64,000 nucleotides of DNA from Purpureocillium takamizusanense (Eukaryota; Ascomycota; Sordariomycetes; Hypocreales; Ophiocordycipitaceae). The notes beneath the pieces were generated by a model. That model was not told the origin of the DNA. It ran no database searches and worked only from the letters and a program-made list of their open reading frames with translations. How positions within the stretch are numbered: the stretch's first letter is position 1; every line of letters starts with the position of its first letter. The stretch is from NCBI RefSeq assembly GCF_022605165.1, contig NC_063068.1:2232001-2296000 (forward strand), in the 5' to 3' direction. This document shows, in pieces, positions 21,007-32,524 of the stretch. The translations under genes and the position numbers were made by a program.

Positions 21007-22126
21007 ATGTCTTACCGTGACAACGACAACGACAACGTGAGTGATTGCACCGCTGCCCACTGGTATGCCCTGTGAAAGCAAAAGGCATCTTTTCTGACGC
21101 GACTGGCGCCTCCAGACCAGCTCCGGCTACGGCAACACCGACAGCTACGTAAGTCATGCCCACTGCCCCTCACACACACCACACCCCTCTCTACCGTAAT
21201 GACCCGTCCTACTACCCCTGGAGGGAGTGAGCCCTCTGATGAGCCGCCCCGGCAACCCTAACGCAGCTCACTCACTAACACGCGCCCCCCGCCCTTTGCA
21301 GAGCTCCGGTCGCCGCAACGACGACGACAACAACAACAGCAGCGGCTTCGGCTCCTCCGGCCGCGGCGACAATGATAGCTACGGCTCCACCGGCCGTACC
21401 GGTGGCTTCGGCGGCAGCGGCGGCGGCGGCGACACCTATGGCTCGTCCACCGGTCGCACCGGTCGCAGCAGCGGCGGCGACGACGACGCTCTTGGCGGCA
21501 GCGGCGGCGCGTATGGCTCCTCAGGCCGTACCGGTGGCGGCGACACTTACGGCTCCTCCACCTCGTCGGGGCGCCGCGACAACGACGACAGCTACGGCTC
21601 GTCGGGGCGCACCACCACCGGCGGTGACAGCTATGCCTCCTCCGGGCGCACTGGTGGCACTGACACGCTAGGTGGGAGCGGCGGCTCCTACGGGTCGTCG
21701 GGCAACAGCCGCCGCGATCGCGACGACGACGACTCGTACGGTTCGTCTGGCCGCACCGGCGGCAGTGACACGTATGGGTCCTCTGGCCGCACCGGAGGCA
21801 GTGACGCGTATGGCTCCTCTGGCCGCACCACCGGCAGCGACACGTACGGCTCCTCTGGACGCACCGGAGGCAGCGACACCCTCGGCGGCAGCGGCGGCTC
21901 CTACGGGTCGTCGGGCAACAGCCGCCGCGACCGCGACGACGACAACGACAACAGCTACGGCTCGTCGGGCAACAGCCGCCGCGACCGTGATGACGACAAC
22001 GACAACCGCGGCGGCGACAGCACCGTGGGCAAGCTCATGGAAAAGGCGGGCGGTATCCTCGGCAGTAGCAAGCTCGAGGAGCGCGGCCACCAGAAGCGCG
22101 AGGAGAGGGGCGGCAACGACTACTAG
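21007..22126 (+). CDS. Ddr48-like Gly/Ser/Tyr repeat stress protein
   Basis: Three exons: 21007-21036, 21116-21148 and 21302-22126. The first two are tiny (10 and 11 codons, phase 0). The introns are 79 and 153 nt with GTGAGT and GTAAGT donors. Product 295 aa. The body is a tandem array of units such as DTYGSSGRTGGS and SGNSRRDRDDD. It recalls yeast Ddr48 and other hydrophilic, intrinsically disordered stress proteins. The C-terminus changes character: DSTVGKLMEKAGGILGSSKL then EERGHQKREERGGNDY, a short amphipathic helix seen at the end of some fungal Gly-rich stress proteins. No signal peptide, so probably cytosolic. A repeated block (about 21658-21731 and 21868-21940) shows recent internal duplication. 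Convergent with PLC. Confidence 0.75.
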
Positions 22127-22557
22127 ATTGCCCATAACAGCGGGTGAGGAGGGGGAGGAGGATGGTGATGGTGATGATGCGTGCCGCCGTACCGTGGCAG
22201 CCACCTTGTCTGTTTTTCTGCGTGTCAATTTGCGTGTTTCAAATGACTTGCTTCGGCAAGAATCTTCCATGTCTGGTTTGAGTGCGCCAGGACGACGATA
22301 CGGTCTAAAATGCGCTGCAAGTAAAGTAATCAGAGCCACTCGAGGCTATGAAAATGAAAATGGATATACACGAACTATGGTGCTGTGCTCGCGTGCGGTA
22401 AATAAGGGATACATCATATGGTGCCTCGCATTTGCGACTCGCTGCTAGAGTGTGAATGCCCGCTGTGGTTGCTGGTGGCGTGCATGAAGCGGTGGTGCCA
22501 CGGTCGGTGGCCGCCGCCGCCACCGCCGCCATGCCGGTTCGATGGACTTCTCACGTC
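22127..22557. other. Intergenic between convergent Ddr48-like gene and PLC
   Basis: 431 bp containing the 3' flanks of both genes. No other feature seen. Confidence 0.55.
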
Positions 22558-24519
22558 CTACGTCAGTGTCCGCTCGACCTTGACGAGCACCACGCCTTCC
22601 GTCAAGGCGCCCTTGTCGTCCATGAGGTGGATGAAGCGGTAGCCCTGGCCAAGGCGGTCGAGCCTGACGCATGCCCACGCGGCAAGGTCATCTCTGCCAA
22701 TCTCATCGTCACGGACGGTGAATCGCACAAACGTGAGCTCCTCGATGAGGCCACCAATGCCGCTGAAGGAAACCTTCTCGCCAGCAAAGTCAACATCGCA
22801 GCCGCGATGAGTTCGTGTGCGCTCCTTGAACTCGCTTTCGTGACCGTGGCCGTCGTTCAGCGGAGACAGGTGTGATGCATCGACGTGAATCTCCGTCTTG
22901 ATGTACGGCTTGAAGCCTTTGACGGTCGTGTTGTCATGAGGAAGAGGGATTGCTTGAGCGGCGAGAAACGTGATGGTGAGAGCAAGGGTCTTTCGCGGAA
23001 TGGTCGACGCCTGTGAGGGCTTGGACTCGAGGTCAGGGCGGAATCCTTGACGAACACCTTGTTAGCGCGGACAAAAAGGACACATGATCGAGCGCAGCGC
23101 CATACCTTGTGGCTTGAGGACATAGCCGCCCGTGCCAGCAAACATGCCCTCGTTGAGCATCATTCCCTCGTCTGTCTGCTGCCAGTTGAGCGCCACGACC
23201 TGCGTACCAGATCCCCAGAACACAGGGGGGTTCAGGTTCGAGGATGAGATGCGCAGACCCGACGGGTAGGCCCGCATCAAGTACTGCTTATTGTGGTTGA
23301 AGAGATCCATTCCGAACTTTTCGTGGTGGTCGAGGAACTTGTTCTCTGATAGCGAAAAGATGTGCATCGGGTTGGTGGCTTCTGGCTGCGTCCAACTCTT
23401 GAACGACACAGCCTGCGTATATACGCCCAGCCTGCTTAGCTCCTGGATAATCTTTGGCAGCTTCTTGGGCTGCCCCGTCTTTTCGGTTGGGACACGATCG
23501 TCCTCGCCACTGTCTGACGTCTCTGGCACAGCGACATTGGCAGGAACATGCTTGACCTTGATGAGTATCTTGCCTCTCAGCTCCTCCGGGCTGGGCAACA
23601 GGCGAGCCGGCGTGTCGGGCTCGGCGACGAGGAACCCCTGCCACACCTCCTTCATGATCTTGACCATGGTTGCCTGCTGCTCCGCGTTGCAGTGAACCTC
23701 GAGGCTGATGATGAGCGGCAGGTCCGTGACCGCAAAGGCAGACTCCCGTATGGCGACACACACATCTCGGAAGGAGACCTCTTTGGTCAAGGTGTAGCCG
23801 TGCAGCACTCTCGGCTCGATCATGGCTACCTCGGGCTGGTCGTCGGGCTCGACCTCGTGGGTTTTCTTTTCCTCCATCTTCCTACCCAAGCTCGTCTTCT
23901 CAAGCTTTGCCGAAAGCGAGTCGGGCAGCTTGTCCTTGAGCATACTAAACTTGCTCCTCTTGGTCTTGGACTTGGCCCCCTTGGGTTTGCCGGCTTTGCC
24001 GTTGGACTCGTCTCCGGAGTCACTGCTGGCAGAGCTCTCGGCATCGGACTCGTCGCCATCCCAGACGTCAATCTCGACGCAGCGGCATCCCCGCAGCAGC
24101 ACGTTGGTGTACGCGGCCGTCGTGCTGTCGCTGGAGAGCTGGTTGCCCGAGAGGTAGGTGTTGTGGCTGGAGCTTATGTAGTAGCTCGCCAGGGGCCACG
24201 AGAGGTCGCACGTTGTCCAGGGGGCCGTGATGGCGCTGTCGGCAGACGTCATGTACGCCAGGAAGCCGTTGAAGTCGACGCTGGCCTGGCTCAGCAGGTG
24301 GGCCGCGGCGGGGGTGGCATCGCTGCTCTCCTGGACGCGATGGACAAACGTCTTGACCTGACCTGCGGTCCACGTCTTGTCGGGGCCGGCGTGCGACTCG
24401 AAGATGTGCCGCAGGTAGGGAACAGTGTGCTCGCCGAGCGTCTTGACAACGCGCACCGTCTCGCTGGCGCCGCCGCCGGCCTGGCGCAGGGAGTCGAGCG
24501 GCTGGTCGGGGTGCGTCAT
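22558..24519 (-). CDS. PLC1: Phosphoinositide-specific phospholipase C
   Basis: Hydrolyses PIP2 to diacylglycerol and inositol trisphosphate in calcium and stress signalling. Two exons (24519-23106 and 23045-22558) give 633 aa. The 60-nt intron 23105-23046 (GTATGG..CAAG) has branch CGCTAAC. Using the nearer AG at about 12 nt upstream would also keep frame but is too close to the branch site. A short EF-hand-like N-terminus is followed by the X box with catalytic His in SSSHNTYLSG (about H119) and LEVHCN (about H276). A charged insertion of about 75 residues (155-230) splits the X region. The Y box runs from SRLGVYTQAVSFKSW to GGYVLKPQG, and a C-terminal C2 domain follows (KTEIHVDASHLSP). The ATG at 24519 (MTHPDQPLD) is chosen because the upstream frame is low-complexity. 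Confidence 0.93.
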
Positions 24520-25258
24520 GTCGTGTATGTACACTGGACGTGCAGTGCAGGTGCGTAACGCAGGGTCTGAGTTCCGAATCGAGGTGAGCGGGGTTGCTTG
24601 ATGGATGGCCCAGCCAGCACCGTGAGGACCTACGCGAGAGCTGCCGTCCTTGTTGGCGATGTGTGAGTTCTGGTGGAGGGGGAGGCTCGCCGCCGCTATT
24701 GAAAGTCGTAAGGAAGTTGCCCTACGTGGCCCAGCGGCGGTCAGTGGGTGCAATGGGAATCGGCCTGACCACCTCACGGCAGCTGAATGGGAAGGCACTG
24801 ATGACGCTACGCTGGTGGTGGTCCTGGCTCCTGCCGTCGCGGTTGCGCAAAGTACAATTTACAACGTAAGTTACGAAGTACTAAACTTATTAAGCACTTC
24901 ATACGAAGGACAAGCAAACTGGACAGGTGCCTTGACTCGCAAACCAAGAGGCAACCAAAAAAAGGGGGGAACTAGTTATGGCTACTTGAGGGTTTATTCA
25001 TTCAATTATTAACTAACTAGTTACTAGGCGCCCTGCTCACAGTCGCACGTTCAACAACAAGCCCCATCCTTGCCCGCGCGACCCCACCCACCGCAGGCAG
25101 CGCCGATGAGAGAGAGAGAGAGAGAGAGAGTCGCCCAAGCCAATGTAACAAAGCTGGCCGTGCTTGTCGCCCTCCTTGTCCCCTGGCATCAACAACGGCC
25201 AGTTTGTCGTCCGACGATTCCTCCGTGGGCCGTTTGGTTAGACAGTCGACTTCTCTCA
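24520..25258. other. Intergenic upstream of PLC
   Basis: 739 bp that includes a TACGAAGTA motif (24872-24880) within an AT-richer stretch (24855-25025) and a (GA)11 repeat at 25108-25130. No gene seen. Confidence 0.55.
25108..25130. repeat. (GA)11 microsatellite
   Basis: Uninterrupted GA dinucleotides in non-coding DNA between PLC and the small cysteine-rich gene. Confidence 0.9.
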
Positions 25259-25486
25259 CTAACCGCAGGAGCAGCAAACCCCCTTGCAGCACTGGAAACC
25301 GATGTCGCAAAATTCCTGCTGGCTTAGAAACGCGAAGCTGTACCCTTCCTTGCACCTCCCGCAGTTGTGGATTTGAGATCCGTAATTGTGTATCTCGTAG
25401 CACTGCAACGAGGTCGAAGAACCCTCGGCCGCGCAAAGGGGGGCCAACAGGGCAGTCGCGCACGCGAAGAGAGTATCAAGACGCAT
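25259..25486 (-). CDS. Small cysteine-rich secreted protein
   Basis: 75 aa, intronless. Signal peptide MRLDTLFACATALLAPLCAAEG, then a mature peptide of about 53 residues with nine cysteines: one near the start, a NCGRC pair, one in EFC, then FQCC, VCC and SCG at the end. The size and the CC-rich C-terminus are typical of fungal effector-like or defensin-like peptides, but I cannot place it in a family. An odd number of cysteines leaves one unpaired or allows dimer formation. A sequence with similar spacing lies upstream on the same strand (25741-25923). Confidence 0.6.
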   Translation of the reverse strand: MRLDTLFACATALLAPLCAAEGSSTSLQCYEIHNYGSQIHNCGRCKEGYSFAFLSQQEFCDIGFQCCKGVCCSCG

Positions 25487-26443
25487 GGCTGTAGCTATTG
25501 CGGATTGGAAGTCAATTTGTTTTTGACAAGGTTCTTGTGTTGGCTGTATGACTTTGGTGCGTCGGATAATGTGTCTGGGGAGTAACTTGACATTTCGACA
25601 GTCAAGCTGGATGGTTCAGGAGGTATATATATGTGTCTTTTGATCCTGGCCAGTTCCGGTAGGTAGATAGGATTCGATCAATCAGCTGGGACGTTTACTT
25701 TGCTCTATTCCCGAATGCATAGTTCCCACGACAAGCTTGATCATGGAATCCAGTCCGTTCCGTTTACAGCTGAAGCGATGCGATAATCCGGGTAAGACAA
25801 TAATGCAAAAATGTGCATATACGAGCCGTGTGCGACTGGGTCAGCTCGGCAGAGCGCGGCTTGACAGGCAAAACTATAACCTTGTCGACAGTTTGTGCAT
25901 CCAATATTGAATGCGCGTCGCATTCATCGAGTGAAACAAGCGCACAGCAAACTCCCGTTCATGTGGTGCAGCATATTGACAAGTGGCGCCCAAGATATCT
26001 GACGAAATCTGCATCCTGAGAGTCATCTCCTCCTCTTGACACCGCTCCTTGGCCAAGTAGGCTTTGCAAATATCACGGTAGATATGGCAACCAAACCATA
26101 CCAAGTACATCCAAGGTGCAATTTGTAGGCGGTATAAAGGCTACTTACATGAACAAAATGTGATCAAAGCAAAAGACGACTTTGTGAATACTTAGTCCAT
26201 AGCGGGTCAAGTGCCCCCTGTCGTCACTCTCCACGAGCTCGAGTCCATGATGCCAATGTGACCTTTTGTTCATATCATCAATACGTACAGCTGCGGACAA
26301 GGTCACCGTCTCGTCCAAAGGGTATTCAAACATCTCTGACAGGAAACCCCCATCCGACGCCCACCCAACCCTCGTCAGAGGATGGGGTCCACGGCCATGC
26401 CTCACCGGCCGCGCTCCTCACCCTTCTCGGCCGTCTTGGCCTT
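25487..26443. other. Intergenic with a possible decayed cysteine-rich paralogue
   Basis: 957 bp. The minus strand at about 25835-25925 reads IGCTNCRQGYSFACQ in one frame, echoing NCGRCKEGYSFA of the neighbouring 75-aa protein. There is no in-frame signal peptide and the upstream sequence is in a different frame, so this is at most a relic. The rest is moderately AT-rich flank of NRDE2. Confidence 0.35.
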
Positions 26444-29400
26444 TCAATCGCCGATGTCCACATGAACCCGCATCCCCTTGGATGTCATCATGTTGTATAT
26501 CGAATACAGTTCGTCCGGCTTCATGCCCCGCGCAAGCGTCCCAAATGCCTCCATCAACAAGCCCTTGTTCCACGGGCAGTGCTTCAGAGCCCGGTAAAGC
26601 TCATCCTTCGTTGACTGTCCAAGGCGCTCCCTTTGCGAGTAGGCGAAGCGCATGTAACCAATCCACAGTGCCGCACTGGATTTGCACATATCACTCCTCA
26701 GCGCGCGCCCAAATGCAGCTCTGGTGCTGTACACGTTGCCACGCGCCAGCTCGTGTTCGACGGAGAAGATGCGGCTGCTCACGCAATCCTTGTTCTTGAC
26801 GAGCACGTCCTTGTCGAGAATCTTGCACGTCTCGCGGATGACAAGGAAGCTATCGTCTGCCCATTCGAAAAGTGTCAGGAATATCGTGTTGCGAGGAAAG
26901 AACTCGATGAAGCGAGCCAGATGTTCGCGCAAAAACACTCGTCGAAACGGCCTGCCCGACCTGTTAGTGACACATTGATGGCGTGGGAAATCGTGAAGCC
27001 ATATCGTACCCGTTCCTCGCATGCCAGTACAGTAGCTTAGAGGCAAACTGAAGCACAAGTTCGTGAGCCGTAGGGCCGTGCTCCGAGGCGACGAGTTCTC
27101 TTGCCAAGTCCTGGAGCGTGAACATGGCGGCGGCTATGTTTCCCTGGGACACCGATGCCGGCTCGCTACCTCCGACGTCGGTCAGGTACGACAGCAGAAT
27201 CAAGCATTGGAAATGAACGCTGGCCTGTTCCGCCTTTCCCTCGAACAAGAACGTTTCGGCTTGGGACTTGAACGCCTCTTTGGCCCTCAGTACGATTGTT
27301 GGGCTGACTTGCTCGTCGTTGAGCCGTGCTCGCTTGAACGAATTGTCGATGCACGCACACAGTCTCTTCGTTGCTGCGTATTTGTTTCCTTTATCAAGCT
27401 CGATCCAGCTCCACGTCCTTAAAAGTGAGCATACACTCAAAGCCGGCTCAAGCTATACAGCTTCGACGTTAGCATCACGAACTCTGCAGCGGGTGGTGGC
27501 ATCACCATACATGCTTGGACATGCTTGCGGAACTGAGAACCTTGATTGCAACATCTTGGTCGTCGTTGGCGTATTCGGCAAGGGCATAGGCGTTGTAGAG
27601 CTCCGTTTCGCAAGGGTACCTTTTTAGCAGTGCCTTGGCGGGCTTTCGGATCGTCTCCGGGTCTCTGGCAAAGCACACTCCGAGATAATATAGCGCAAGT
27701 TTCGGCGAAATTTCCAAGTGTGCAAGTTGCTCCAGCGCGTTCTGAACCCATGACATGTCGATATTGCCCTCGTCGTGCCTTGCCCGGTCCAGGTGTTGAA
27801 ACCACGAGGCGCCGCCGAAGAGCAGTTCCGAAGACATCTTCGCACGGGGCAGGCCGCTGAAGAAGCGTGGGGGCTTTCTCTGCAGCTCATCCCCATCCTC
27901 GTTCTGTTTGGACTCCCACGCCGGCTGCGTCTCGATATTGGCTCCCGCGGCGGCAAGATACTGGTCATCTTGGGCCAATGCCGTCCATGAACTTGAGTCG
28001 AAGGCCGGCGGCAGGCCGCAGAACAGCAGGAAAGCGTCGACGAGCTCTTGGTAAACCTCAGATAGAAAACTGACAGGGATCTGGAAAAGGAGTGGCCGCA
28101 GGTCCGAAAACATGACGATACGAAACGGGTCGTTATCAGTCCCACCATCCAGTGTCCTGGCTGGCATCCTAGCCTGTCTCTCCTGTAAACGTTCAAAGAC
28201 ACCCCACGCATAAGCATTCATGGATGGGTTGAGACCCATGCCATCTGGGGCCTTGGCTGCCTCTGGGGATTCTCCGCCGGATTCGACAAAATGCTTCCAC
28301 CCGAGCGACTGGGCCTCGCCGATCCGCGGCACCTCGCTTTCCCAGAACTCTTCAAATGCCTCAAGGGCCTCTGCCTGGCCTTGTCTCTCGTTCGGTCGAA
28401 AGTAATTGAGTTCGAGAAGCGCTTGCCATGCTGCGATAGCCAGTTCTCGGTAGCCAGAGTCGTGAATAAACCGTGTGGCTCTCAAAAAGACATAGATGGC
28501 CTCGAGAATGTCTTGCGGAGCGTAGAGACCACTCCGCGCCACCAGTATGTGCAGACGGTCCAGGAGTAATTTCTTCACCTTGTCATATTGCAGCGAGCCT
28601 ATGTCGGACATTGCAAAGTCGAGGTGCGTCTTCCAAAGGGGGAAGCTCTCCAACTCCTTTTCAGAAACATCGCGCCATTTCTTGGCTGCGGTGCTGCTGG
28701 TCCAGATCTTGCTGCCCTCGTGCATGAGCGCGGCCAAAACCCGCCCTCGATCCTTGCCGTCCGCCGCGTGCGAGAGGGCTGACTCGAGCATACCAAGCTT
28801 AATCTCAGCGAAACTATGTGCGGTGTCGTCGCTTGTCCTTTCGTCGGTGGTCTCGCCAGCCTGCATCAAATCATCTTGGTGGTCCACCAGCTCCATCCAG
28901 GAGTCGATGTCCTCTGGGTGCTCCTTGACCTGCCTGTTGAGCAGAATTGACTTCCACTTCAACGGATTGTCGTCTGTAGTGTCGTCGAAATCTTCGTCGG
29001 AGCTCTCGCCTTCATCGCCATCTGGATCGCTCTTAACGATCTGACCCGACACGGCCTTGCCCTCGATGGACCGCCACACAGGCTGCTCATCGTCCGAAGA
29101 GTCTTCGCTATCACTTTGGTCTTTGTGCTTTTGGGAACCGTCCAAGGCAATGTAGTCACCGGGCTCCTCTCCCGCTACACCACCCTTGTTCGGTCGCATC
29201 CTAACCGAAGTTCGAGTCTGTAACCCGGTTCGTAATCCATGTTTGGTGGGACGTGATCGAGTCCTGTCACCAGGAAAAACGAGGCTGAAAGATCCATCCA
29301 AGTGTAAGACTAGCCGGCCATCTGTCCCGAGGACACGTCCTCCTCCGTATCGACGGAACGCCGGGACCTTTGAAGGATCAGGACCATACTTTAGCAGTAG

Positions 29401-30450
29401 CGGGTCGCCTTTGGTGTCGAAAACAAATAATCCAGAACCATCAGAAATAGAGGCTTGTTCGGGGGGCTTTTCCGACTTGTTGCTTTCCGGGGGTCTCTCT
29501 TCCTCATTTCGAGGAAGCTTTCGGCTCTGTAGGTTGGATGATCCGTCACCACCTGAAGAGCTTTCGCGGCGACGCTTGGATCGATGGTGGCGGTGGCGTT
29601 GCTCAGAATGAGAGTCGTCACGACGGTGTCCCTCGGAATGAGATTCGTGCCGACGATGTTTTTCAGAACGCGAACGCGACCTGGACCTGGACCTATGGTG
29701 TCTGCTGGAACGAGAATCACCTTGTTGGTTTCTTTTTGAATGAGCGCCTTCTCGATGCTGCGTTTCAGAAGGCGAACGCGAGCGGTGCCGACGATGTCTT
29801 TCAGAACGAGAGTCGTCTCGGCGGTGTTTCTCAGAACGAGAGCTGTCCCGATGGCGTTTTTCAGAACGCGAGCGTGAATCGTCCCGATGGTGTCTCTCTG
29901 AACGAGAGTGATCTCGATGACGTCTGCCAGAGCGAGAATCGTCCTGATGGCGTTTCTCAGAACGTGAGCGTGAGCTGTCCCGACGGCGTCTCTCGGATCG
30001 AGAGCCATCTGGATGACGTCTGCTAGAGCGAGAACGATCCCTTTGGCGTCTTTCGGAGCGAGATTTGTGGCGGTCTTGTTTCTCAGAACGGGAGTCGTCC
30101 CGTCTGCGGTCCCGTCCCCTCGTAGATGGCTTTCCGCTATCCTCCCCTGATGAAGTCTTTGGTTTGAAAGAACCAAACGTGGGGACGCTAGCTTCCCTGT
30201 TGCCGTCATCTCGAAGCTCTCTTTTCTTGGTGGCGAGGTTCTCGCCCTGTTGCTCGGGCGCTCCGGCCTTTGGCTTGAAGGAAGAAAACCTGGGCACGAC
30301 CGGCTTCTTCGCGTCGTCATCATCCCCTCGACGCTCCCTCTCCTTGGCAGATGATTTCTCGCCTTGTCCTCTTGATTTGAACGAGGCAAACTTGGGCACG
30401 CTCAGCAACTTGTCGCCGCCCCTGTCTCCGTCATCGTCGCCCACAGCCAT
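26444..30450 (-). CDS. NRDE2: NRDE2-family nuclear RNA silencing/exosome regulator
   Basis: Three exons (30450-27511, 27452-27010, 26951-26444) with 58-nt introns (GTATGG..TATAG and GTACGA..GGCAG) give 1296 aa. The frame upstream of 30450 starts only with GTG, so the ATG there (MAVGDDDGDRGG) is used. The first 110 residues hold three PxFxSFKxK-like units. Residues about 110-310 are a highly repetitive Arg/Ser/Asp/His region (units such as SRSEKRHRDDSR). The NRDE-2 signature follows (LFVFDTKGDPLLLKYG, then NPLKWKSILLNRQVKEHPED), and then a long HAT/TPR-like helical region to the end. In other fungi and animals NRDE2 proteins work with the Mtr4 helicase in nuclear RNA surveillance, splicing and heterochromatin. 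Divergent from TSC10. Confidence 0.9.
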
Positions 30451-30459
30451 CTCGTCCAC

Positions 30460-31186
30460 CGGGCCGAGAAGGACATGTTATGTCCTTGACGCTTTGGCAG
30501 TACAGATTATGTTAACCAATGTGGGGGAGATGTGAGAGAGAAAGTAAGAGGCGGGTGTTCTTCGTTAAAACGCTGGAATAGGGTCGTAATGGCCCGCGTT
30601 GCGGTCAGGGCGCGAGTTTGCTGCCCTTTTTGCAACACAGGGCGGGAAGGTAGGTTGTGCTCGAGAGGCGTGGTGGGTGCGAAGTTCAAGTGAGTGACGC
30701 AGGAACAGAGAGAGTGGGTGGCGTTTCTGATGGCAGACGACCCCCAGCAGCTGTTAGTGGAGCTGGGGCTCGCATGGAACGAGCTCGGGGGGGACTGAGC
30801 CCGTGGTCACTCCCCACGAGGTGGCCCAGGTACACCACTGTAGGCAGGGCCCGCCTAGCCCGGCCCCCCTTCAAGGGACCAACCCCCAGGCCAGCAGGGT
30901 CCAATCCATCCATTCCAGGGATTGAACCACCGTCTCACCTTCTCAGCAACCTGACAGCTCCAGCTCCCACTTTATCCCAGCATCTCCCGGATAGCTTCTC
31001 TCCCAAAATTGCCTTCCGAACCTCGAGCTGTCACCTCATGCTTTGGGAGAAGCGCAGGCGATCAATCATCCCCTTTTTTCCCGCCTGTCACTTCGTCAGG
31101 GGTAAACAGTCTACACCACTGTGTCGCTTTCCGTCTACGCCGCCCTGAGCTCGCAGCATAGCTCTAGTCCCTATAACCCCCCCTCC
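30460..31186. promoter_or_regulatory. Divergent promoter region of NRDE2 and TSC10
   Basis: 727 bp between divergent start codons. G/C-blocks (GGGGGG and CCCCCC runs around 30788 and 30865) and a C/T-rich leader on the TSC10 side. No discrete element identified. Confidence 0.5.
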
Positions 31187-32433
31187 ATGGACATCATCAC
31201 CACGAGCACCGCGCTCTGGATCCTGATACCCGCTGTGCTCGCCGTCGCCATCGCATCGACAATGGGCCTCTTCGGCGGCAACAAGATGCCCGTCGATGGC
31301 AAGGTCCGTGCTGCCGGCCCCGTCCGCGATCACCCCTCCCCATGCTGACAGGAGCCTCCATCTATCAGACGGTGCTCATCACGGGCGCGTCAGAGGGCAT
31401 GGGCCTCTCGGTCGCGCAGAAGCTCGCCGCCCGCGGCGCCAATCTCGTCCTCGTCTCCCGCAGCGCAGCCAAGCTTGAAACTGCGCTGCAGAGCGTCAAG
31501 GTGCGGCTACCCATCATCCTTCGTGCCCCCCCCCCCCCCTTCCCATAAGCCCGAGCTAGCTCCCTTCGATCCCCTCTCCCTGGATGGACACGGCGCATGG
31601 AAAGTCTGGCTGACGAGAACGACGTCCTCCTCCTTCTCCAGGCCGCGGCCAAGAACCCTGAGACGCAACGTTTCCACTACATCCCCGCCGACGTCTCCGC
31701 CCCCTCGTACGCCGCCCCCGTCCTCGCGCAGGCCCGCGAGTGGAACAACGGCCGCTCCCCCGACGTGGTCTGGTGCGTCGCTGGCTTCTCCGTCCCCGAG
31801 CTGTTCATCGACATGGACATGGCCTCGCTGCGCCAGCAGATGGACGTCAACTTCTTCGGCACGGCAGACATGTCCCACGCCGCCATGCGCGAGTGGCTCG
31901 CCCCCGACGCGCCGGTCGAGCGCGAGGCCCGCCACCTCGTCATGACGACGAGCGTCATCGCCTTGTACACCATCCCCGGGTACGCGCCCTACGCTCCCTC
32001 CAAATGGGCCATCCGCGGGCTCGCCGACACAATCTCCCAGGAGGCCATGCTCTACCCGCAAAACGTCAAGGTCCACGTCGTCTACCCCGGCAGCATCCTG
32101 TCGCCGGGCTTTGACCGCGAGAACATGAGCAAGCCCGCCATCACAAAGGTCCTGGAGGAGTCGGACCCGAAGCAGACCCCGGACGAGGTCGCCGAGATGG
32201 CCATCCGCGGCTTGGAACGGGGTGACTACTTCGTCACGGTCAACTTCCTCGGCAGCTTGATGAAATGGGGTATGCTTGGAGGTTCGTTCCGGAACAACTG
32301 GATCGTGGACACGCTTGGGGCGTGGCTGGCGTCTATTGTCTGGATTTTTGCTCAAATGGACTTGCATGGCAAGATCAGGAGCTATGGCAAGAAGCACGGC
32401 CATCCGAGCACATACAAGAGGCATCAAACCTGA
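31187..32433 (+). CDS. TSC10: 3-ketodihydrosphingosine reductase
   Basis: ER-membrane short-chain dehydrogenase that reduces 3-ketosphinganine with NADPH in sphingolipid synthesis. Three exons (31187-31303, 31369-31500, 31642-32433) give 346 aa. Intron 1 is 65 nt with an unusual GTCCGT donor. Intron 2 is 141 nt with a run of about 14 C residues near 31530. An N-terminal membrane anchor (LWILIPAVLAVAIASTMGLF) precedes the Rossmann motif TVLITGASEGMG. The NFFGTADM and catalytic Ser and YxxxK (YAPSK) motifs are present. The C-terminal hydrophobic segment is LGAWLASIVWIFAQM. The gene ends 91 bp from the convergent URB2 stop. Confidence 0.92.
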
Positions 32434-32524
32434 GGTGACCTTCATCTGTAAAATTAGGCGCCAGAGTATATACTAGCCGTATCTAGATACCCTAATGATT
32501 ACTACAATGCAGCGATCTGCCTGT

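Noticed and set aside
21234..21260. CTGATGAG, resembling a hammerhead ribozyme core, in the Ddr48-like intron 2
   Set aside because: The required GAAA and flanking helices are missing.
29600..30110. Plus-strand open frame of NES/DGV repeats (162 aa, 29538-30026)
   Set aside because: It is the complement of the NRDE2 charged repeat region, and NRDE2 is supported by its signature domain.
30915..30935. GGGATTGAACC, resembling a tRNA T-arm on the minus strand
   Set aside because: Flanking bases do not pair as a T-stem and no anticodon arm is visible.
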